DNA of 15,823 nucleotides from Pavlovales sp. CCMP2436 (taxonomy: Eukaryota > Haptophyta > Pavlovophyceae > Pavlovales): the NCBI GenBank assembly GCA_026770615.1, contig MU631796.1:63935-79757 (forward strand), in the 5' to 3' direction. The notes under the pieces are model-generated. The model saw only the letters and a program-made list of their open reading frames with translations. It was not told the DNA's origin and made no database searches. Below are positions 1 through 7,082 of the stretch, piece after piece; the first letter of the stretch is position 1, and every line of letters begins with the position of its first letter. The translations under genes were made by a program, and so were the position numbers.

Positions 1-110
1 GCCGCGGACCACCGTAGCCTCACTCATCATAATATTATCGGTGCATCGCCAAGTCATTAAGATTTCACTTCGGTCAGGTGGGAAGGATCACGCACTGGCA
101 AGCAGGCGGC

Positions 111-145
111 GGAAGTAGGAAGTAGGAAGTAGAAAGTAGGAAGGG
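111..145. repeat. Heptanucleotide tandem repeat (GGAAGTA)n
   Basis: Four units of seven bases, three identical and one with a G-to-A change, run from 111 to 138 and lead into a related GGAAGGG. The tract lies just downstream (minus-strand sense) of the PX-like gene and directly abuts a 61-bp tandem duplication. Confidence 0.85.
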
Positions 146-260
146 CGCCACCTACAGGTGACACGCGCAAGGCACTGACAGCAGCATAGGGTATCTATTG
201 GAAGGGCGCCACCTACAGGTGACACACGCAAGGCACTGACAGCAGCATAGGGTATCTATT
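139..260. repeat. 61-bp tandem duplication
   Basis: Two adjacent copies (139-199 and 200-260) appear to differ at only one position (CACGCG versus CACACG), so the duplication is recent. Each copy contains the short inverted motif CACCTACAGGTG. If exon 3 of the PX-like gene is right, the stop codon lies inside the second copy and the rest is 3' untranslated sequence. Confidence 0.9.
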
Positions 261-1445
261 GGAGCCAGATCTCGGTTGCTAGGGACTAGAAAATAAAAAC
301 CTGTTTACAGTTATTCGTAATAAAAAATCGCACTGGTTAATCCCCGGTGGGCCGGGAATTAACCAAGAACAAAGTCCTGGCTCCAGCAAGACACGCACCT
401 TGAAGAGCAGGTCGATGGGTGGCCCGAGCAGCGTCTCGAGCGCGAGGCCCAGCAGGCCCTGCAGTTAGTATTAATAAGTATTAATCTTTTATTATTTGTG
501 CCCTGAAGGCACATTAGTTATTGGGGGGTATATTATGTGTTATCCCCTACCGTGTTATCGAGCGCGAGGCCCAGCAGGCCCTGGAGTTAATTTTAATCAT
601 TATCATTAATCATTTGTGCCCTGGAGGCATACAAGAAGCAAAATTGGCACAAAATAAGTACAAATCAAGAGGGGGGGGGAGGTTGTTGATAGGGGGGTGT
701 ATAGGTGCATACGTTGGTGTATTGTATGTGTAAGCTGGGGGGCTGGGGGGGCTGGGGAGGGGATTGGACTCACGAGCAGCGCGTAGAAGCCGAGCAGAGT
801 TACTGCGCCGCGGTAGGCCTGGAAGAGAAAGTTGGGCGAGCAGCCGCCTCTCGCGATCCGCCATGGCTGCCGCTCGAGCACGCCGTTATTGTGCTGGAGC
901 TGCAGCTGCGCCCAGCCAGCTATGACGGACGGGCCGTGCGCGGGAGAGAGCGTTAGGCGCGAGGTGCGCAGGAATGCCAACACGTGCGCCGAGTCCGGGT
1001 GCGCTGCTATGAGTGCGCGCAGCGCCGCCTCCACGGCGGGTGCTGTCTGCGCGCGCGCGGCGGCGCTCATCGGCAGCAGACGGATATGACGCAGCGCTAA
1101 AGAGCGCAGGTACGACCACGGCTGTGCGCCGAGCAGGCGCGAGTGCAGCCGCACGAGCGCACTGTGCCGGAATGTCACGGTCCGCCTGAAGACGCGGCAG
1201 GGCGTGTCTTGCACCAGAATGGTGGCGCTGAACTCCGCCCACGGTGGGCCAAAGGCGGGCACGACCTCGCGTGCCAGCACGCGCAGCACGCGGCAGCCGG
1301 CGGTGGGGTGGGCGTCGCGCAGCTCCGAGTAGGAGGGTGCAGGCGACGAGAGCCCAGCTGCCGCCTGCTGCTGCTCAAGCGCGTCCCAGAAGAGCTCGCT
1401 CGCCGCCCGCGGCGGCGGACCGCGCTCCATATGTGCCGGTACCAT
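256..1445 (-). CDS. Putative PX-domain-like protein with hydrophobic C-terminus, three inferred exons
   Basis: The inferred exons on the minus strand are 1445-774, 458-399 and 285-256, giving about 253 residues. The first exon is 224 codons from an ATG, with an in-frame stop a short way upstream. Residues ~51-160 resemble a PX fold: a beta-rich stretch, RRTVTFRHSALVRLHSRL (compare the family's RRYSxFxxLHxxL), an LPMS loop, then a helix ending in VLAFL. PX domains bind phosphoinositides and direct proteins to endosomal membranes. Exon 1 ends in phase 0 at a GTGAGT donor. Exon 2 (20 codons) follows a CTGCAG acceptor and ends at GTGCGT. Exon 3 follows a pyrimidine-rich TTTTCTAG and adds nine codons before TAG. 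Joining exons 1 and 2 extends one hydrophobic segment (residues ~213-240), which supports the splice. The PX call and exon 3 are inference; the first exon is the surest part. Without splicing the frame would run into low-complexity intron sequence. Confidence 0.5.
334..365. other. Imperfect hairpin inside intron 2 of the PX-like gene
   Basis: TGGTTAAT at 334-341 pairs with ATTAACCA at 358-365, and CCCCGG pairs with CCGGG inside it. This makes a stem of about 13 bp with a small bulge and a short loop. It could fold in the pre-mRNA; no function can be assigned. Confidence 0.5.
437..631. repeat. Duplicated 3' splice region (two ~75-bp copies, 122 bp apart)
   Basis: The copies are 437-512 and 559-631. 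On the minus strand each carries an A/T-rich stretch, a TAACTnCAG acceptor-like site and the same first 22 bases of coding-like sequence (GGCCTGCTGGGC and on), then they diverge. The 437-512 copy joins the inferred exon 2. The 559-631 copy lies inside intron 1 and, if used, opens an exon that terminates at TAA (533-535). Confidence 0.75.
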
Positions 1446-1626
1446 GCGGGCTGCTCCGCGCGGGAGCTCCGCGTGGCAGCTCCGTGGTTACAAGCTTCGC
1501 AACTCCGCACCCCTGCCCACCAACACCCTTGGCTTGGCCGCGCCGGCAATCTGCGCGCTCAATTTTCTTAAGGAATTTCAAAACGTCCAACAACCCTGCA
1601 ATCAGATGACATACCCCCTCCTCTCG

Positions 1627-1707
1627 TTCAAAGGCACGTCCTGTCAAAACAAAGGCACGTTCAAAGGGAAACAGGACGTGCCACCTTTGAACGTACCGTT
1701 TCCCTTT
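1627..1707. repeat. Inverted repeat with a second, overlapping hairpin arm
   Basis: TTCAAAGGCACGTCCTGT (1627-1644) is the complement of 1671-1691, apart from a small bulge, with a 26-base loop. Inside that loop AAAGGGAAAC (1663-1672) is complementary to GTTTCCCTTT (1698-1707), so the two hairpins overlap at 1671-1672 and could compete. GGCACGT also occurs twice directly (1633 and 1654). It lies upstream of the PX-like gene; a regulatory role is only a guess. Confidence 0.6.
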
Positions 1708-2007
1708 ATCCATCGATTTGTCGGGCAGAGGGCCAGTGAGATAATGGTGGTCGTGTTCGTGGCTGTGCTCGGTGGGATCTGCTGCTGGTAGCAGATTTCA
1801 GATAAATAGCGTGTGCCTTTAAAAGTCAGCGGTGCTATTCTGCTCGTAGCGCGGCGTGGAGCGGCGCGTTAGGTCCGCGTTATGATTCCGCGGGATTCCA
1901 GCGTGCTCCCGTCCCGTAGATTCCGGAGTGCCAATGCCACTTCGAAGCCTCCTCCGTCGGCACCTCTGTTTCACGGTGACTTCCCTGCAGCCCGTATGAA
2001 TTATCCC

Positions 2008-2125
2008 GTTCAGTCTGTTCCAGACTGCTGCTTCGAACCAACATCAGTTCTAGATTATCCCGTTCAGTCAAGGGAGTAGTTCAGTCCGTTTCAGACTGCT
2101 GCTTCGAACCAGCATCCAGTTCTAG
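2008..2125. repeat. Tandem duplication, ~46-bp copies 71 bp apart
   Basis: Copies at 2008-2053 and 2079-2125 share GTTCAGTC, CAGACTGCTGCTTCGAACCA and CAGTTCTAG with a few substitutions and one inserted base. A shorter repeat TTATCCCGTTCAGTC is present at 2001 and 2055, so the region grew by more than one duplication step. Each copy contains the 6-bp palindrome TTCGAA. No coding role is visible. Confidence 0.8.
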
Positions 2126-2253
2126 TCGCGTCGCTTGAACCCTTCGTCTCGCATCCCTCGGTCCCGCTCGGAATCGACTCGACTCCTTCACGCAGCTGCT
2201 CTCTTTCGACTCCCGCCCGCCCTCCCCGTCTCGTACTCCGCCGTTCCCACTGA

Positions 2254-3169
2254 TTACTCTACGGCGACACGCTCGCTGCAACCACCAATTTCCAAGGCGG
2301 CCACTTCGCCAAGCTCCAGCACGACCCCGTCGTCAGGGCGGTCGCGCGTTCCGCGACCGTGTATAGCTGCACCCAAGCCCAGGCGGAGAACTCAGAGATT
2401 TTCGGCTCCGTTCTGCGGCAGAATCCCGGTTCGATGTGGACCGAGGAGGCGCTTCTCCGCGCGCGCGCGGCTACAGTCGACGTCTATGTGGAGCTCGACT
2501 AGTCTGATGGACAGGCCGCCGTTGGTCACATCCTCGAGATGAAGATGGTCCACTACGGCCTGACGCACTACAACGCGGTCGCGGACGCGCGGCCACGCGG
2601 TAGAGAACCGCTCGGGCAAGCTCGACGCTGAGCGCAGGAGGCAGCTCCAGCAGACCGACCGCGAGGTTTTCGGCACGCGAGAGGGCCAGGTGGGACCGAT
2701 GGAGTAGCGCCTCAACGGCTTCCACCCCGTCATCGGCATAGCGACCGGCGGCTTCGGGGAGCAGTCGAAAAGCCTCGACAACCTTCTCAAGAACTTCGCT
2801 GGCATGGGTTTGGAGACGTGGATGGGCAAGCTCAGCGCGCCGACAACGATGCAGGCGCGCAACACGCTTCTCGGGCTCATGCGCAAGGAGCTCGGAGTGA
2901 TCGTGGCGCGCGGTCACGCCAGGCTCTTCCTTGCCCGCGCGCGCTCGCTGCACACGCAGACTGCGCGCGCGGCCGCTGGTGCCCGGGGTGCACCTTGGTT
3001 CCAGCACACCGGCCGCTCGGCAAACGGGCCCGAGGACGCCCCTGCGCACGCGGACGGCGCGTACCGTGACGACAACTGGCGCAGCCACAATGCCGACCGG
3101 GGCGCACGCCTCGGCCGCGGTGGCCGCGGCGGCCGCGGCGGCCGCGGCGGACAGGGCACACGCACCTAA
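2254..3169 (+). pseudogene. Decayed gene of unknown function with RGG-rich C-terminus
   Basis: Coding-like sequence with GC-rich third positions runs in one frame (2254-~2590) and then shifts by one base to another (~2590-3169). Two in-frame TAG codons interrupt it (2500-2502 and 2705-2707). Visible blocks are an N-terminal part with HFAKLQHDPVV and LRQNPGSMWTEEALLRARA, a middle part with KMVHYGLTHYNAV and LDAERRRQLQQTDREVF, and a third part with HPVIGIATGGFGEQSKSL, METWMGKL-like and QARNTLLGLMRKELG stretches. It ends in repeated RGG triplets, typical of nucleic-acid binding tails. I do not recognise the family. The FGE block and basic tail are reminiscent of retroelement-encoded proteins of protists, but that is weak inference. 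The frameshift plus two stops make an intact product unlikely unless introns or sequencing errors are involved. Confidence 0.5.
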
Positions 3170-3191
3170 ATGGACGTGAGCGTTGTGTGTA

Positions 3192-3213
3192 GGGGGGGGA
3201 GGAGGGGGGGGGG
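3192..3213 (+). repeat. Poly-G tract with G-quadruplex potential
   Basis: Runs of eight and nine or more guanines, interrupted only by A, sit just after the decayed gene's stop codon. The pattern fits an intramolecular G-quadruplex on the plus strand. Confidence 0.7.
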
Positions 3214-3360
3214 CTGTGGCAATTGCTACGAGTTCACCACCAACCTCACCTCTACCATCACCATCCCTGCTGCCAAGACTGACGTCTGACGTCGACCAAG
3301 TCAGTGAGTGAACAACACCTGTTGAACCATGCTGAGCCGCTATATATATATGTACCAACT

Positions 3361-3636
3361 ATACAATACGAGCCCATACCCCCAACGGACAGCATCGCTC
3401 AAAACAAGGAACCATAAACCTTACCTCCTATGCAGTATGAGCCCATACCCCTAACAGACAGCATCGCCCAAAACGAAGCATCAGCGGCCATACCACCTAT
3501 GCAGTATGAGCCCATACCCTTAACGGACAGCATCGCCCAAATCGAGGCACCAGCGGCTATACAATTTCTGCGGTATGAGCCTATACCCCCAACGGACAGC
3601 ATCGCTCAGCAAGATCCCATACCCCCAACGACACCA
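3361..3636. repeat. 69-bp minisatellite, four units
   Basis: Units begin at 3361, 3430, 3499 and 3568, giving an exact 69-bp period. The conserved core covers TATGAGCCCATACCC and GACAGCATCGCCCA. The last unit is partial and ends in a second CCCATACCCCCAACG. The period is a multiple of three, so a frame is maintained through the array. Confidence 0.92.
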
Positions 3637-3645
3637 GTGCACTGA
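3430..3645 (+). CDS. Possible short repeat protein encoded by the 69-bp array
   Basis: An ATG at the second unit opens a 71-codon frame made of 23-residue repeats with the core YEPIPxTDSIAQ. Differences between units are mostly silent in this frame: CTA/TTA for Leu, ACA/ACG for Thr, CCC/CCT for Pro, GCC/GCT for Ala and CAA/CAG for Gln. The opposite strand has an equally long frame, but there the same differences change residues. The first unit (3361) is in the same frame but ends at TAA (3415-3417), so the protein may once have been longer, or the array may be a fragment of a larger repeat protein. No known family is recognised; expression is unproven. Confidence 0.3.
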   Translation: MQYEPIPLTDSIAQNEASAAIPPMQYEPIPLTDSIAQIEAPAAIQFLRYEPIPPTDSIAQQDPIPPTTPVH

Positions 3646-4273
3646 CCACCCCTGCCAAACGAAGATGCCTGATGCGCAACCAACCTACGAATAATGAAGA
3701 TTCATTAACAGGTGTAAACCCGAGCATACCCTCCATGCAGCCGAAGCCCATCCTCAGGCCCAGCCGAGGCCAGTAACGTTTACGCACATCAAACGTGGAA
3801 AAACGCAACCAGAGATCGTCTCGAACCAAAACCTCATTACTACCAGGAGCAGCCAGTCCCGTCATAAATCACGAATCCGCAGCAGGCCCGTTACGCATGC
3901 GCGCACTGATCCATGGCAAGTCCTTCATATTCATGCACCACTCACGCACACTGCGCTCAGCAACCAAACGGGCCCTTGAAACCGGCCAGTCATCTACGCT
4001 GTCACACCACTCGGGCGACAAAAAAACCTAAAACTAAACATGAGCCAGCAAGCTCAAAGTCTTCAAAATGCAAACATGAGCCAGCAAGCCCGCCACACCC
4101 CGCAACCCAAAGTCCTGCGCTCGAGGCCCACCCCCGTCAAGGGGTGGGATAGAATGGGCCAGCAAATAAGCCGCGTATATTTGTGGTTTTTCCCCCCGGG
4201 AAAAAATCTCAAAATATGCGAGCCAGGCTAGCGAGGAAGAAATGTTTAGGATACGCAAAGGTGGGCCGCACTC
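3646..4273. other. Region without an assignable gene; one 36-bp-spaced direct repeat
   Basis: The minus strand has a loosely protein-like frame (3581-3865, with RDDLWLRF and FDVRKRYWPRL) and a related frame upstream (REWCMNMKDLPWISARMR, ~3890-3960). They are separated by a stop and match nothing I know. AAACATGAGCCAGCAAGC occurs at 4036 and 4072. A near-palindrome of T, C, G and A runs (TTTTTCCCCCCGGGAAAAAA) lies at ~4187-4206. Confidence 0.4.
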
Positions 4274-4493
4274 GCAGACGGTGCTGTTTTTTCAGACGAC
4301 GTGAGGGAAAGCAGTGGAGGTCGGTCAGCGCGCCAGTCGAGAGTCGTCAGTCGTCGATCGTCGTGTGGCTGAACTGATCAGCGGTGAAGATGGTATCCGT
4401 GTGCTCGGGGTGGATCCCTGGATCTGAATGGTTTTCAACACTTAAATCCAGTGAGATTATCCCGGGGACGGACGTTTAACTAGAAACTTACAC
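4274..4493 (+). repeat. Left arm of inverted repeat
   Basis: The arm is ~220 bp and complementary to 4989-5203. It has a few more bases than the right arm around GGTGGATCCCTGGATCTGAATGG. The outer edge fades near GACGGTGCTG. Confidence 0.75.
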
Positions 4494-4996
4494 AGCAGCA
4501 CGATCTCGTCCGTGATCCACTTGGCCTCGCTGGCGAGGTCGGAGCTGTCGAGCTGGTGGCTGTTGAGCTCCTCCAACCACAGCAGCTCGAGCAAAGCGGG
4601 TGCGAGCTGTTTGGCCACCAGCTTGATGTCCATCCAGTAGCGCTGTGGCCTCTCCTGCACCGCGATCGCGCGATAGCCGAAGCCGTACAACTTCTCGCCG
4701 TCGGTCTCGCCGAGGGTGATCGCCTGGCGCGCCATAGCGTTGGAGTGCTGGAGTTTCCCCCCCAGCGGCTTCCCTAGCTTCAGCGCCTCGCGCCTTTGCA
4801 TGCTGGCTAGAGCGTGTTCCACGTGGGCCGTGTCTGCGCCCGGCTGGGTGCACTGCCCCACGTAGTGGTTGAGACTGCCGCAGCAGACACACCCGTCTCT
4901 CCCTGGGTACATGGACTGCTTGGGGATTGCGCCCCCAGGCCCACCAGTGCACCAGGTCACATTATTTCGGCTTTGCCATCTTGGCAGTGTGTAAGT
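4457..4996 (-). CDS. CCHC zinc-knuckle protein fragment (gag-like)
   Basis: The frame is open across the whole interior of the inverted-repeat element. It is bounded upstream by a stop at 4997-4999, at the arm's inner edge, and runs a short way into the left arm to its own stop. It has no ATG near its start; 4960 is a GTG. CVCCGSLNHYVGQC fits C-x2-C-x4-H-x4-C exactly, the retroviral-type zinc knuckle typical of gag nucleocapsid proteins and some cellular RNA/DNA-binding proteins. The rest is helix-prone: an Ala/Leu-rich basic stretch (EHALASMQRREALKLGKP), then YWMDIKLVAKQLAPALLELL and a final acidic helix. With the knuckle N-terminal and no protease following, it is most likely a captured or truncated piece rather than a working gag. 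Whether it is translated is unknown. Confidence 0.45.
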   Translation of the reverse strand, partial: TYTLPRWQSRNNVTWCTGGPGGAIPKQSMYPGRDGCVCCGSLNHYVGQCTQPGADTAHVEHALASMQRREALKLGKPLGGKLQHSNAMARQAITLGETDGEKLYGFGYRAIAVQERPQRYWMDIKLVAKQLAPALLELLWLEELNSHQLDSSDLASEAKWITDEIVLLCKFLVKRPSPG

Positions 4997-5203
4997 TTAT
5001 AGTTCAACGTCCGTCCCCGAGAGGATCTCGGATTTAAGTGTTGGAAACCACCCAGGGATTCCCCCGAGCACACAGATACCGTCCCCACCGCTGATCAGTT
5101 CAGACACACGACGATCGACGACTGACGACTCTCGACTGGCGCGCTAACCGACCTCCACTGCTTTCCCTCGCATCGTCTAGAAAATGCAGCACCCGCCCGT
5201 GAT
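4989..5203 (-). repeat. Right arm of inverted repeat
   Basis: The arm is ~215 bp and complementary to 4274-4493. The inner edge is GTGTAAGTTT. The outer edge reads GCAGCACCCGCC, against GTGCTG at the left. The arm meets the C/G-rich tail of the 5507-7067 retroelement relic. Confidence 0.75.
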
Positions 5204-5506
5204 GAACAAAGCGTTGAGCACGTAGTCCCCGCCTGGCAGCGGGGCCTCACTTGGACAGCGGGGAGAATCGGATCCATCGTACGCCCGGCGCGGTGCTGCA
5301 TACCGCCCCTGCGGCGCCCCGAAGATCCCTCGGTAGGCTGAATTCCCCGCTCTACAGCTGGGTCCGCAGCCCGCCTGAGACGAGAGACAGCAGGGGACAG
5401 TGCCAAGTGCCCCCCTTCCGCGTTCTCGCAACGCGGTGTTGCGCCTGCAGCGGCGCTACCGCGCCTCACGGCGTGGCCTGCTCCAGCTAGCGTTTCGATC
5501 CGCCTT
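5204..5506. other. GC-rich gap between retroelement relic and inverted-repeat arm
   Basis: The minus strand is loosely open in two frames (for example YERRIETLAGAGHAV just after the last frame's stop), which could be further frameshifted coding sequence of the relic. It decays without a recognisable domain. Confidence 0.35.
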
Positions 5507-7067
5507 TCATACCCCAGGCCGGCTGAGGGCGATAGCCTTTGCCAATCCGTCAATGAGCGAGGCGTGGTCCCCCGAACGCCAGGTGGCAAAGCGGTTCGCG
5601 ATGACTTGCACTGTGCGGTGGCCGCCGCGCGCCGACTTGCGAAAGAAGAGGGAGGGTGCAACGATCATCAGCTTGTAGCACCGGTCGCGCTCGAGGTCGG
5701 TGGTGTCGTGCTGGAGGTGAGTGAGCACCTCAGTGTTGAACTCGGCCCAGTTCTCGCGGTGCTTGGGGGGATCTTGCCCGCGTCAATGGAGAGCGCGTTG
5801 CCGTTGAACCCGGCCAGATCCATCACATCGAGATGGTCTCCTGCCGAGCCCCACTCGTCTTCCGGGCGCGCGCGGTTGGGCGCGTGCGTTGGCATGGCGG
5901 GCTCCGCTGCATCACCGCGGCGCTGGCGGTTCTGCGGTGGGCCGTCGTCGTCGGCGGGCGGTGGGGGGGCATAGGGCGGCGGTGGTGGCGGGTAAGGCGA
6001 TGGCGGCGGCGGTCCGGTTGGAGGGTGCGTGGACGGCGGTGGCAGCCAGGACGGCGGCGGTGGCGGCTGGCCCTGCCGCTGTGCCGGCCGCGCGTAGTGG
6101 CCAGGCGGCGCGCGGTAAGGCGGTTGAGATGCGCGCTGCTGCTGCTGGCGTGTGTTTGCCGCCGGGTTCGCCCGCTCATTGGGCTCGCGGGCCCGGCGGG
6201 TCTGCCTCGGCATTTTTCCCGCCAAATTGTCAAGCTGCGGCTCGCACGTCGGCGCGGTTGGCGGCGGCGCGCCTCGGACCAATGCATCTGCGATAGCCGC
6301 GGCTGAAGCTGCAGTTTCGGCGTTGTCACGGCCCGCCAGAGCGTTGTGGATCTTGGCGGCAGCCGTGTGAGAGGCCGTTCGCGCCGTGGTGAGGTAAGGA
6401 GATGCGTCCTGAGCGGCGCGCGCAACGGCCATGCGCTCGAGCAAGGACGGCGCTCTGGTCGGCAGGTCGTGCGTTTCGGGCCAGGCCGGCTGCGCGAGCC
6501 AGGGCTGGGCGGTGACGTGGAAGTGAAAGTTGTTAGACCAGACCAGTCGGTCGAGCGAGGGTTTGGCATGGCGTCCTGGACGTCGTTGGCGGGCTGCCCC
6601 TTGATCGTCGCCTTCGCGGCCGCGCTGAGCTTGTAGAGCATGCCCGCCTTAAACTCGTCGTAGATGGTAATGCTTGGGATACTGTTGAACTTGTCGGGGT
6701 GAAGGCCTGTGCTCGCCTTGCGATAGCGGCTCAGCAGCCCGGCGTCGAGCTCTAATGACGAGGGCGCCCACGGGGACAGAACCGCAGGTCTACCCCCCGT
6801 GTTGAGGATGGGCATCAGCGCGAGCACCTTGCGCGCGAGGGTGATGTCGTCCTGAATGGAGTCAGGCCCCGACTTCTGCACCAGCAGGAAGACTTTGCCG
6901 TAGGACACGTTGATGGCCTCGAGCAGCGGGGGGCGCACCTGCGGGGCGGGCGGGATGAAGGAGAGGAGGTTCGGCATGTCGACGTCGCCCGAGGGTACGC
7001 CGCCCATAGCGAACGCGGCGCCTGTGCAGGCGACCGCGAGGAGGAGGCGGAGGGGGGCCTCCGCCAT
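5507..7067 (-). pseudogene. Retroelement gag-like / pre-RT segment, frameshifted
   Basis: The segment starts with an ATG at 7067 and shows strong G/C third-position bias. Residues 1-165 are open, including a hydrophobic N-terminus and STGLHPDKFNSIPSITIYDE. A 5-bp tandem repeat (GACCA twice, 6536-6545 on the plus strand) shifts the frame. The second frame (to ~5790) contains Ala-rich helices and a long Pro-rich linker (PPPPP, PYPPPP) ending NGNALSIDAGKIPP. A C-run near 5770-5778 shifts it again into 5728-5507, with ENWAEFNTEVLTHL, APSLFFRKSARGG and ANRFATWRSGDHASLIDGL. The last block has the shape seen upstream of RT in some algal and oomycete non-LTR elements (a hydrophobic LLxR-basic patch, then RxxxWxxGD). 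No RT catalytic motif follows; coding ends where the inverted-repeat element begins. The assignment to a retroelement class is inference. Confidence 0.5.
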
Positions 7068-7082
7068 CTTAATAACTGAGGT

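Larger units (their letters stand above)
1446..2253. other. Region without a convincing gene upstream of the PX-like gene
   Basis: I see no frame with sustained coding character here. The stretch holds an inverted repeat (1627-1691), a short AT-rich patch near 1800-1825 (GATAAATAG, then TTTAAAAG) that could be a core promoter but is not diagnostic, and a tandem duplication (2008-2125). Position 2126 onward becomes C/T-rich and leads into the decayed gene at 2254; parts of 2128-2253 are open in the same frame and may be its degraded N-terminus. Confidence 0.5.
4274..5203. mobile_element. Inverted-repeat element, ~930 bp, carrying a zinc-knuckle frame
   Basis: The left arm (4274-4493) and right arm (4989-5203) are inverted copies of each other. 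Shared blocks include GAGGGAAAGCAGTGGAGGTC, GCGCGCCAGTCGAGAGTCGT, CTGAACTGATCAGCGGTG, CAACACTTAAATCC, GGGGACGGACGTT and AAACTTACAC, with scattered substitutions and small indels. The 495-bp interior is unique and holds one minus-strand open frame. The architecture fits a non-autonomous terminal-inverted-repeat or foldback element that captured coding sequence, or an inverted duplication around a gag fragment. No target-site duplication or transposase is evident, so the outer edges are approximate. Confidence 0.65.

Noticed and set aside
1800..1825. TATA-box promoter at GATAAATAG / TTTAAAAG.
   Set aside because: Short AT motifs occur by chance here and no clear plus-strand gene follows for several hundred bases.
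3361..3636. CRISPR-like array in the regular 69-bp repeat.
   Set aside because: Units are contiguous with no unique spacers, variation is spread over the unit, and the setting is eukaryotic.
4274..5203. The inverted arms as ordinary LTRs.
   Set aside because: LTRs are direct repeats, and no polypurine tract or pol sequence lies between them.
5823..6444. The long continuous frame ending at 5823 on the minus strand as one 414-residue protein.
   Set aside because: After ~6540 its codons lose coding character (Arg/Pro-rich shadow) while the neighbouring frame carries the gag-like sequence, so the frame truly shifts at the GACCA repeat.
7020..7067. Secretory signal peptide at the start of the 7067 frame.
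   Set aside because: The Leu/Ala-rich start looks like one, but the following gag-like, Pro-rich content argues for an intracellular retroelement protein, and the start codon itself is uncertain.
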